From Allodiplogaster sudhausi (Eukaryota > Nematoda > Chromadorea > Rhabditida > Diplogasteridae): a stretch of 64,000 bases of DNA. The notes below the pieces were generated by a model. The model saw only the letters and a list, made by a program, of their open reading frames with translations. It did not search any database and was not told the DNA's origin. The stretch's first letter is position 1. Every line of letters begins with the position of its first letter. Location of the stretch: contig CALZFC010000010.1 in NCBI GenBank assembly GCA_945643635.1, forward strand, positions 664,501 through 728,500, given 5' to 3'. Both the position numbers and the translations under genes were made by a program. Shown in pieces: positions 55,069 through 64,000 of the stretch.

Positions 55069-55845
55069 TTGGGAGTTGTCACTTCAGTGGTTGGCACTTC
55101 AGTGGTTCTCGCTTCAGTGGTAGTCGTTTCAGGGGTTGTCACTTCAGTGGTTGTCATTTCAGGGGTTGTCACTTCAGTGGTTGTCATTTCAGGGGTTGTC
55201 ACTTCAGTGGTTGTCATTTCAGGGGTTGTCACTTCAGTGGTTGTCGTTTCAGGGGTTGTCACTTCAGTGGTTGTCATTTCAGGGGTTGTCACTTCAGTGG
55301 TTGTCATTTCAGGGGTTGTCACTTCAGTGGTTGTCATTTCAGGGGTTGTCACTTCAGTGGTTGTCGTTTCAGGGGTTGTCACTTCAGTGGTTGTCATTTC
55401 AGGGGTTGTCACTTCAGTGGTTGTCGTTTCAGGGGTTGTCACTTCAGTGGTTGTCATTTCAGGGGTTGTCACTTCAGTGGTTGTCATTTCAGGGGTTGTC
55501 ACTTCAGTGGTTGTCGTTTCAGGGGTTGTCACTTCAGTGGTTGTCATTTCAGGGGTTGTCACTTCAGTGGTTGTCATTTCAGGGGTTGTCACTTCAGTGG
55601 TTGTCGCTTCAGTGGTTGTCATTTCAGGGGTTGTCACTTCAGTGGTTGTCGCTTCAGTGGTTGTCGCTTCAGTGGTTGTCATTTCAGGGGTTGTCACTTC
55701 AGTGGTTGCCGCTACAGTAGTTGTCGCTTCAGTGGTTGTCATTTCAGGGGTTGTCACTTCAGTGGTTGTCGCTTCAGTGGTTGTCGCTTCAGTGGTTGTC
55801 ATTTCAGGGGTTGTCACTTCAGTGGTTGCCGCTACAGTAGTTGTT
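55069..55845 (-). repeat. 30-bp minisatellite encoding Thr-rich mucin-like repeats
   Basis: About 25 tandem units, consensus (+) ACTTCAGTGGTTGTC plus ATTTCAGGGGTTGTC, with variants replacing M by T or adding A-T-T-T. On the minus strand it reads ten-residue TTEVTTPEMT units, ideal for O-glycosylation. Several other frames on both strands are also open because the unit length is a multiple of three and stop-free. It may be the stalk of the secreted protein gene just upstream on the same strand (55910-56849) or an independent mucin. Confidence 0.9.
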
Positions 55846-55909
55846 CTGGGTATTTTTTCTTCTATTTTTTGCTTTCCTTAAGTATCACAAGTCAAGCGAA
55901 AGCCATGAA

Positions 55910-56849
55910 CTAGCCATATTCCATTAAAATGCCCTTTTTTGCAGAAATTGATGCAACAACTCGGAGAATAGGAGAAAATGCATACTGGATTGGAATGCTA
56001 ATGCAGCAAGTGCGCTTATAGTCTGGATTAGCTGGAGCGACGTTGAAGAGGCCTCCAATAAAACTTGAAAATAAAGCCTGCGTTAGGCCCTGGTCGCTGA
56101 TCTGCCCTGAAGAGTTATATCCCCACTGCTCTGCAGCAACTGGCTCTCTCTCATCTCCGAGATGCCATTGGAAGCAACCGTTCAGACGCACATCCGTCTC
56201 CTTAAATCATCAATTTCGTTTGACAAATTTCACGAATGTTCCGTAGTCAATTGTGTTGGCCAACCGGGCCTTTGGTTCGAGACGTATAAAAAAAACAAGA
56301 AGATGTAAATTTCGTTACACACTAACTTTGCAGTCTTTCCTTTTGAATGCGGCAACATAGCACTCGTCGAAATAATAAAACTCATAATAAAAGCTTCCAA
56401 AGTATATTTTCTGGTAAGCGGTTTTATTCAAGATGACCGCTGAAAATTAAAGGAATTTAGTTCATAATTGCTCATGCAATAACTGATTGCAAAAAGCTGT
56501 TTAAGGAAAATGCTGTGTTTCATGTCAGTTCAGCCTAACACAATAAGACTTTAAGACTTTGACACAAAGGAAAATGAGTGCACGGAAAGATACCGCCAAT
56601 GAAGCCCTCCGGACAGGTCTCAGGTTCGTTAGAATGCCTCTCGCTGTAGATGTAATCGAGGTGGTCGAAGATGTTGCCCTTCCAATTCAGAATTGGGAAG
56701 TCTTTGAAATAATACCACTTGGGAGGGAGCGGAGGACGTGTAGAATCAGCTGCAGCAAAGCGCGCAAGAAGCACCAGAGAAGCAGAGAAAAGGAGCGAGA
56801 GTAAGAGGGAGCTTGGACGAGAGTCGACCATCTCGGTAATGATAGCCAA
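55910..56849 (-). pseudogene. Secreted protein gene, disrupted, unrecognised family
   Basis: Exon 1 (about 56607-56849) encodes a signal peptide (SSLLLSLLFSASLVLLARFAAA), then WYYFKDFPILNWKG and CPEGFIG, with a GT donor after GGCG. Exon 2 (about 56332-56448) reads AVILNKTAYQKIYF and FDECYVAAFKRKDCK with proper AG/GT sites. Exon 3 (about 55910-56262) holds ANTIDYGTFVKF, two consecutive TGA codons near 56205, then NGCFQWHLGDERE, QWGYNSSGQIS and PDYKRTCCISIP, ending at a stop at 55910. Cysteines and the leader point to an extracellular, possibly lectin-like protein, perhaps attached to the Thr-rich minisatellite downstream. The double stop suggests it no longer makes a full product. Confidence 0.45.
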
Positions 56850-57590
56850 AGAGATACATATTTCTTTTATAAAACTACAAGTGTTAGCCTTGAAATGCCA
56901 GAAACCGAATAGTGTGGGAAAATATAATCCAATTTTTCTCTTTGTTTCAAGCCATCATCATGTGGGAATCCATTTTACGACTTCCTTTCAGTAAGACGAG
57001 AAGAATATTTTCGTTTCATATTCGTTTCTTAAACTTGGCTGTTTGACTTCTTAATGTAAATATGTAATGTGCTTGTTGTAAGTCAGGCACGCCGCTCTTG
57101 CTTTTTATCAGCTGGGAACATCTGTACTCTCGCTCTCAAGTGCGAGTCACAGCACGATATTCCTTCTAGCCTTCTCTGCTTGCTTCAAATGCAAAGCAAG
57201 GGACCAAGAAAAATGACATATCTGATATCTCTTTCACCACGGCCCTCTAAACCATATAAAATCTGCACTATGAACCTGTGAACGCCTGCACCTCTCACCC
57301 ATTTCCTTCTGAACGCCGGCATCTGCACACTTCACAACTGGCGGATAAAGCAACATTCATATAACCCTTTGTGTTTATTAATACCGACTAGGTGAACACC
57401 GGGCAACCTAAACCATAACCAGTACGTAGACTGCTCAACATTTTTTTCTGTTTTATTTGGCTTGGCTACACGGTCAGAAAGTTAAATACACGGCATTTCT
57501 ATCGGCGTAGTTATGCGATGAAAAGTTCCATTCTGTAAAAGCGGCTAATAGAAAAAGCTGGCAATTGGAAATGTAAAAAAAAAGATTTAT
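56850..57590. other. Gene-free stretch
   Basis: No supported gene or repeat. Confidence 0.55.
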
Positions 57591-57597
57591 AAGGAAC

Positions 57598-58377
57598 CTT
57601 GCTGCCTTTCTTCTCGAAATCCCTTTCGAGAACCCGCGCCAAGAATTTTTTAACGACATCATTCACTCCAGCGATTGGCTTGGACGCAACGAGAAATCTA
57701 AAAAAGAATAAGAATAACAATAATTATCGTTGTGCGTTCATTATATGAAATTATTAGATTTTTTGGTTACAAGCAAAACAAAATATCTTGAACAAGCGTG
57801 GTTTTGTTTGTAGAATTAAAAAGAAATATAAGAAATTTACTAATTGACAAGTGTTAAAAATCGTTCGCCGTTGCCGATTCGGCTCGTGTTCGGCTTGTAG
57901 ATGGAGACGCGCTCAAATGCAATGTGGGCCCAGAAGATAAGGCCGACCTAACAAGACAAAAAGTCAAACAAGAAGGAGTAAAGAAAATTATAGGATTCTG
58001 CAGATGTATTTTAGCAAGCACAGTATAGATTTATCCAACTACAGTAATAAAAAGAGAATCCTACCGTTTGATCGATGATTGAGTCTGCCAATTTGATGCA
58101 GGCAACACCGTCACCTTTGAAAACTGCTAGAGCAGCAAGAAGCTTCGCGACATGACGAGACGTGCAGTGCCACTCCTAATTAAGCTAATAAGAAGTAAAT
58201 AAATAATACATTTTAAATCTGTCGCCTTAAAATGCGATAAGATCTAAAATGCAACATAAAAGTGCCAAAAGATGATAGGCAACAAAAGAGGAACCAGATC
58301 CGTGGCCCTTGAGTCGCCTTCGACATCGCCCATGAAAAGATCCACTCCATTCGGTTGTTTGTTGCGGACGAATTCCT
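57598..58377 (-). pseudogene. CMTR1-like paralogue fragment, copy E (exons 8-11 only)
   Basis: Four consecutive exons, gene order: 58295-58377, about 58067-58177, about 57862-57947, 57598-57697. Together they encode only the methyltransferase core: VDLFMGDVEGD with the catalytic Asp, CIKLAD with the Lys, KPNTSR and GERFLV, then the exon 11 tail FLARVLERDFEKK. Splice sites and phases are intact and there are no stops, but exons 1-7 and everything after 11 are missing. The neighbouring sequence (58400-59400) contains no further family exons or other gene I can support. It is a dispersed fragment, possibly moved by recombination. Confidence 0.75.
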
Positions 58378-58399
58378 ATCATACAAGGTCGAATATGAG

Positions 58400-59400
58400 C
58401 CATCTTTCTACACTCACAACTAAGACATGTAATCAAAAAGAAACAAGTAAACCGGATAAAAGACTGATCTAATGACAGTTCTGCAGGCCCAGTGACTGTG
58501 ATGATGTTGGCACTCCGCACACAAAGCAGCGACAAGGACAGCAAAGCCGAGTCGTCATCGGTCGGAACTTGAAGAGAAATGCAAATAGTCAAGAAATAAA
58601 ACACGTATGCAATAGACAAGTAAACCGCATAAACACCGTAATAAAATCAATCAAATAAAAAAATCAATCATAAAAGATAACACTTTTGTGCAATCAATCC
58701 GATGGCTCCACGTTTGATAAAAGTGGGACCCTATTTTTGAATGGTGCCATGCTGTATTTCACGAATTCAAAGGACAGTTCCCAACTTTTTTGCACTCTAT
58801 TCCACTCAGTCAAAAATAGCTTTTAATTTAGTGCACTCATTTCAAAATGATTTTCAAATTTATAGTTGGATTCTCCATCGTTAGGCGAACGTTGAAACGA
58901 CATGAACATATTAGATTACGCCTGATTTGATGATATCAATTATTAATGATAAAATCTCCAATGTGATTTTTCGGGGATGTGGGTAGAGACAATATAATTG
59001 CACTGGAGAAATGTCATTTAAAAATGTTAAAAATTTAATTTTCTTTAAGCAAAAACTGATAACTTCTTATCACTTGATCAGAAATTATCGATTTTTTAAC
59101 GAGGATTAGCATACTATATATAAACTAGTGTACCACTTGAAATATTTTACTCATTCTTACAACAATAGTTATTAGCAAGGATGCATTTGGACCGCTCCGA
59201 TTCCTCCAATCCCTCATTGGTACCAAGATCCTGGGTGGGACTGTATGTACTTACTTATGCCGTGCCAATGAGTAAATATTTACATCTTTATTAGGAAGCA
59301 TCGGGACTTCTTTTCGAATTCCATGGAAAATTGTAGACAGAGAGTGGGAAGTCGGAATAGACAAAGAAGAAAATTGGCTCTTGGCAGATTGCCAGGAGTG
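58400..59400. other. Gene-free stretch
   Basis: AT-rich; a short minus-strand hydrophobic frame at 58500-58620 and a plus-strand 30-codon ORF near 59181 are not convincing. Confidence 0.5.
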
Positions 59401-59412
59401 CTTGTTTCTTCC

Positions 59413-62216
59413 TTAGAAGAGAGCCGGGCTGACACTGAGCATGGCACGGATGATTTGTGCAGAGTCTCCCTTCAGCGCGGCGCATGCGTTGTTCAGCACG
59501 TTCACGCATCGCAGTGCGTATTCGTGCAGCAAAGTTACAGAAGTGTTTTATTCAACAAATAAATAATTATTATCGATACAATATCCGATCATCTGAAATA
59601 CATTTATAAAAAATCCATGCAGTGCCTGGGATGTTTTTGGATGACACCTTGTTGAGGTCGACGCAGACGTTGTCAAAGGCGTAGACGACCTCGTGGTGGC
59701 AGGCAATATCCGAGATTGAGCCGTGCTCCGTGAACAAAGCGTTCTTCTCGGTCTGCAAGCAAACACTTTCCATTATTTCTAGAGAGAAAAGAGAGAGGGA
59801 GAGAAAGAGTAAGTAAAGAAAGAGAGAGAGAGAGTAGCCAACGGAGAGGGTCGTCCCCGAAGAGAGCAGTAGCGAGATCCGCATAGCGAGAACACACGGC
59901 ACGGCAGTCCTCAAGCAGAGATATATCTACTTGTCATATTTTGATTACAATCTCGCAGTTGAGATGTCCTGTCATTCCATCCTAGAGTGGTACTAAAAAT
60001 AGTACCTCGTTGATCTCGACAACCCTCTGCTGTGCCCGGAGTGCCTCCTCGGGCGTGGCGGCAGCAGCCGTAGCGATGCGTACGTGGTGAAGCAGCTACA
60101 CGCCGCGAGATGGCCATGCCGACTGCAGAAGCTCGGCGTATCTTGAGGCGCGTTCCTGTGCAAAGGAGATTCGAGACCTTCTGTCTCATGAGCACAACAT
60201 GGCCAACCTCTTCAGTCATTTGCACTCCAGCACCCAGCGACGGTGCATTCTGACCCTGAAAGTGATGATCACTGTGAATGATTGCTTGCGTGGCACATAT
60301 TTAGACATACATATATTGAGAGATTGAAATGACGATGGATGTTTATACATTTAACTGTTCACTCAAGTATATTTATTGAAATTTTTTTTTCATTTAATCG
60401 TGTTACTGGGGCCCAGTGCCATGCCCGACAAGGTTTTCGCTCTCGAAATCCAACATCTGGATCTGGGGCAGGCCCTACTGGAGGCATACGGAGAGGCTCT
60501 CTTAAAGAGGAACCTGGAAGTTGGCGAGAGCTTCGCTTTCGATCGAGAGCTGGCCGTAGTGGGAGACGGGCGACGTATCCGTCTCCTTCTGCACAAGCGT
60601 GAACTGTTTCCCGATCGTCGTCTTCATCAGATCCACCTGACCATGAGAAGAACGGCAATATTCATTGCTCATCCGTGACACGGCAGTGGTATGCTACAAC
60701 TAACAACTAACAATGTCGGAGTTCTCCATCTACGAGACGGAGAAGACATCTCCGAGGCAGGGAAGGCCGAGCGCGCCCCAGCTGCTGAGACGCTCATTCG
60801 TGGCAGTCATTGCGTAATCTTCGAGCAACTTCTCTCCGGGACCCGATAAGATATCTATGAACTACCTCCAATATTGGGCGGCAGGACGTCCTTGAACATG
60901 GAGCCAGACTCGCAGGACTGCAACAAAACATTGGTCATTCTGTTGAAAGTAACTACACGGTGAGGTGATCGACAAAGTTGACCTCAAGATAGAAGACGAG
61001 CTCGCTGAAGAGACCGGCAGCGTAGGTCAGAGCACCGTTCAGCGTCTGCACCGTCATCCGAAGAGAGGATGAGAATTAGAGAGAGAGGGGAAGAGAATGA
61101 GAGAGTGAAGAGAGAGAGAGAAAGATAGGAGAGAGAGATAAAGAGAAAGTAGTGGAGGGTAGAAAGCGCAACGAAGCACTAACGATGTCATCGGGGAAGG
61201 CGATGAGTCCGGGACCTCAGTGGTATGCGAAGTAAACGAAGACACGGTCGTTCTTGTTACTTAAAAGATTATATATATATATATATATATTATACAAATT
61301 ATATTACATATATGTATATATTTGCATACATTAAGATTGTTTTGTTCATGAGGTAAAAATGATGCCTTTTAAGAACGCGTCCATTTCCGCCTACGACGCC
61401 AGTGGAATTGCCCCGGAGCACCTGTAACGCGTCAATTCAATCTATAGATACATTTTGTCATCAAAGATATCAATTATTGTAATTCTCCATTAATCGTTGT
61501 TACATATATGTAGCTTGAAAATAGCTGACCTGATCAAAGTTGGCCTGGTTGCAAGCGCTGCCCTTGTGGTCGATCTTCACCCCGGCGTAGACATCCTTGC
61601 CCTTCGGGTTGTTGAACAGCTTGCCCTTGTACTGGTTCCTGAATACATATGCGCATATATTTCATTGTACTAGTCTGTTTCTTAATAATAACATCCTTTT
61701 TCACTTCCTGAATACGCCTCATTACTGCTGAAAAACCATTGCATGAGGACCTGGGCGTGTGCGACTTCTTTTTACTGTGATTTTGCTGTTTGGTAGGTGT
61801 GTTGGGAATGAAGAAGTTATTGAAGAATGACTAAAGATAAGCACCCGAAATAATGCTGACATATAAGAGGAGCGAGCAGCTTAGCAAAGGAATTGTCTTA
61901 AAGCCGGTTGAGGTACGGTGTTAAAACTATGGTCCCTGTTATGTATACATACACACATTTAATTTTACTCACAAAGCAAATTCTTCTAAGCTCCTCATCT
62001 TCATGGCACGAGTAGAGAATCGTACCACGTGTTGTTGACGATATCGTCGTACATGAAAGTGATGATATGGTCGGGAGTAACTCCGTGCTTCGTGAGGATC
62101 TGGTAGGAGTGAACCACGTCGGCCTGCAAGGAGGACATCATTACAAGTCTTGTAAGAATACTGGACAAGGGTGTGACATGCAAGAGAGAGAGAAGATTAC
62201 TGTACATTATAAAATG

Positions 62217-62257
<41 letters not shown>

Positions 62258-62864
62258 TTACTGTGTAGGAGAGACGTGCCCCATCATCCGCGTTCATTGA
62301 ACCATCTTCTATTATAGTGTTTTATTATAGTGTAACCTCGTTTTAGATATTTATTCAAAGTTTACAGTCTTATAGTCTACGTGTGACTCAGAGCTAACTG
62401 AGTCACTTTTGTGTTCGGGTGGCCGCGTGGAGCGGCAGGTCGAGAGTCTCCGGGATTGCGTTTGCTTGTGTCATTGTTATTTGTGTTGCGCTTTTCGCTC
62501 GTCCTCTTTTAAGATCTCTCAATAAACTGTTCATGTGTTATATCGTGCGCATTGAAACACAGTTCATGAGTTGGTTGGAGAGGTGATTGAAGAGGACTTA
62601 TTCCATCGTCGAGAACGAACTTGTCGTTGAATCCGGCCGATTCCTGGCCCCTACAACAGTACCTGATGCCGGCAGCCGTTCGAGCCGGCCACTAGGACTG
62701 CCCAGATGTCGCCGTCGGCAATGGAATGGAAATGGCATTGGCTCTTGCGGATCAGAAGCGTATGGCATGCTCATAAAATGGATGTCTGCTGTTTGAAGAA
62801 ATAAAAACGCTGCGAATACAGCGGCAGCCAGCAGAAGAACGACAGAGCAAGCGAGCCGGCTCAT
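59413..62864 (-). pseudogene. Legumain (asparaginyl endopeptidase) pseudogene
   Basis: About twelve exons in family order. Signal peptide MSRLACSVVLLLAA (62864), then IWAVLVAGSNG (frame shifted relative to the signal), 62026-62123 ADVVHSYQIL and MYDDIVNN, 61530-61638 GKDVYAGVKIDHKG, 61366-61421 VLRGN with a GC donor, 61194-61258 DRVFVYFAYH, 60983-61045 LVFYLE, 60866-60917 SCESGSMFKDVLPP with the catalytic Cys, about 60720-60815 TATNERLSSW and CLGDVFSV, about 60515-60660 KQFTLVQKET and HYGQL, about 60010-60240, about 59590-59770, and YALRCVNVLNNACAALKG to TAA 59413-59415. TGA at 61217-61219 directly follows the catalytic His, and TAG at 60730-60732 replaces a Trp-type codon. In other species this lysosomal C13 protease cuts after Asn. 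Clearly inactive here. Confidence 0.8.
62330..62557 (+). repeat. Possible solo LTR in legumain intron 1
   Basis: TGTAACCTCGTTT at the left, AATAAA near 62521 and ATTGAAACA at the right give an LTR-like TG...CA unit. No target duplication or second copy was seen. Confidence 0.25.
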
Positions 62865-63090
62865 GCTGCACTTTTATTTATTTTCTACAGTAATAGTCAA
62901 AATGTTTGGTAGATACAAGAACAGAAAAAAAAACAAGGAACGGTTCTTGGACTGAGAATTACACGTCCGGCTGATGCAACCACTTTGCTATCTGTTCCTT
63001 CTTTGTAGTCACGAAAAGAAGACAAAGAAGTCATTGAGAGAGCACGAGCATCTTTGTCGTAAAGATGTGGGCGTCCGTTCTAACTGGATC

Positions 63091-63138
63091 TCGCTCTCTC
63101 TCTCTCTTTCACTCTCTCTCTCTCTCTTTCTCTCTCTA
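63091..63138. repeat. (CT)n microsatellite
   Basis: CTCTCTCTCTCTCT with TTTCA interruption. Confidence 0.9.
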
Positions 63139-63482
63139 TGTCTCTTCCTTATTACAGTACTGCTTCCTTATTTTCTCTCGCCTTCTTCCTCTTTTCCTGG
63201 TGCCATCACTATCAGTAAGAAGATGAAGCTTAGCTCTGCTGATAAAGCAAATCCGATTCTTATGATGACCGATCGGAGATTGCAAAAGCACTCAGAAAGA
63301 ATAAAGCTAGCCCTGTCTACTTTCGCATGAATATTGCATCAGCTGCACTTCCTGCTTCTGGAATCAGTCTGAGTTCCCATTGTAAGTAGCATACTTGTAT
63401 TTTGTATGGATATCATATGAGACACCACAAAGATCAGTCTCTTAGTTACCCGTTGGCTCCTATTGTCTTACAATTAGACATA

Positions 63483-63968
63483 CAGTCCCGCTCTACATTT
63501 CAGGTACATAAATTAATTAGATTAATTTAAATAATTTCAATTGGAATTTGAGCGATATTAGGCACTTTTACGCAGCTTCTTGTGTTTGTTAGGGTGGTTT
63601 TTGACGTGATGAACAAGTACATACAGTCAGATTTTAAAAAGAATCTCAAATGACCGTTTAAAAACGAATTCGGCCGGTTTTAGGAGGGCCGGTTTCCGTC
63701 TTTTAGGTGCTGTCGATCTTGTGTTATCGAAGGCACCTAAAAGACGGTCATGACCCTCCTAAAACTGGCCGAATTCGTTTTTAAACGGCCATTTCAGATT
63801 CTGTTTAAAATCTGATTGTATGTACTTGTTCAGCATGTCAAAAACCACCCTAACAAACACGAGAAACTGCTTAAAAGCGCCTAATATCGCTCAAATTCCA
63901 ATTGAAATTATTTAAATTAATCTAATTAATCTAATTAATTTATGTACCTAAAATGTTGGGCGGTACTG
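63483..63968. mobile_element. Foldback MITE (mariner-type ends), second copy
   Basis: About 486 bp, flanked by TA (63481-63482, 63969-63970). Left end CAGTCCCGCTCTACATTT, right end AAAATGTTGGGCGGTACTG, with near-complete pairing of ~220-bp arms about a centre near 63725 (arms share AAACGAATTCGGCC and AAAAGACGG). The outer ~70 bp resemble the MITE at 11575-12067 but the core is unrelated. No ORF. Confidence 0.88.
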
Positions 63969-64000
63969 TACATGTGATCTTTTGATCTCAGGGTCTTTCC

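Noticed and set aside
54960..55913. Plus-strand Gly-Cys-His-rich ORF as a cysteine-repeat protein
   Set aside because: It is a frame of the 30-bp minisatellite with no start context or splice partners; the minus-strand Thr-rich reading is more plausible.
58227..58619. Minus-strand hydrophobic ORF as a receptor exon
   Set aside because: It mixes copy E exon 8 shadow with unsupported sequence and lacks splice support.
62974..63330. Plus-strand 118-codon ORF
   Set aside because: It spans a CT microsatellite and shows no recognisable domain.

Overview
This is eukaryotic, intron-rich, transposon-loaded metazoan DNA, most probably from a nematode. The supporting signs are a BEL/Pao element with a phlebovirus-like envelope, a degenerate multi-exon seven-transmembrane receptor of serpentine type, a Polinton-type capsid of the kind annotated as 'F54H12.2-like' in worms, introns as short as 45-65 nt, and abundant GA/CT and TA microsatellites. 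I cannot name the species.

The backbone is a gene family repeated five times, which I read as divergent relatives of CMTR1, the cap-1 mRNA 2'-O-methyltransferase. Copies A (232-15591) and B (22517-25632) are on +; C (28028-33586), D (40300-45431) and E (57598-58377) are on -. They share up to 19 exons at the same boundaries: an N-terminal segment, a Rossmann methyltransferase core and a GTase-like C-terminal domain. Every copy is broken (frameshift, stop, deletion or truncation) and their lesions differ. In every copy that retains the relevant exon, the first catalytic lysine is Gln and the glycine-rich SAM loop is lost, so the parent gene itself looks like a divergent, possibly non-catalytic, paralogue. 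C and D lie in two tandem ~7 kb segmental duplicates (about 26.6-34.1 and 39.2-45.9 kb) with matching flanks; B and C are tail to tail.

Mobile DNA has been inserted into this cluster. A young BEL/Pao element (538-9409, 5-bp target duplication) sits in intron 1 of copy A, and a ~490-bp foldback MITE in its intron 8. A gypsy remnant (16570-18586) is followed by a CR1-like LINE (about 18660-22512, - strand) that abuts copy B inside exon 6. Other MITE and foldback families recur between genes.

Between and beyond the copies lie: the C-terminal domain of eEF1-gamma as one uninterrupted ORF (25938-26399); a cystathionine gamma-lyase gene with two frame breaks (35760-38471); the receptor remnant (47779-49942, -); a Polinton/Maverick-like cassette (51625-54370) with a decayed capsid pair on + and small cysteine-motif genes on -; an Argonaute PAZ fragment (54504-54946); a 30-bp coding minisatellite (55069-55845); a disrupted secreted-protein gene (55910-56849, -); a legumain pseudogene (59413-62864, -); and a second foldback MITE at the right edge (63483-63968).

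Almost nothing here is intact. The region reads as a decaying, repeat-rich accessory segment, for example subtelomeric, sex-limited or germline-restricted DNA; which of these cannot be told from sequence alone. Some single-base frameshifts could be assembly errors, but the nonsense substitutions and larger deletions are unlikely to be.
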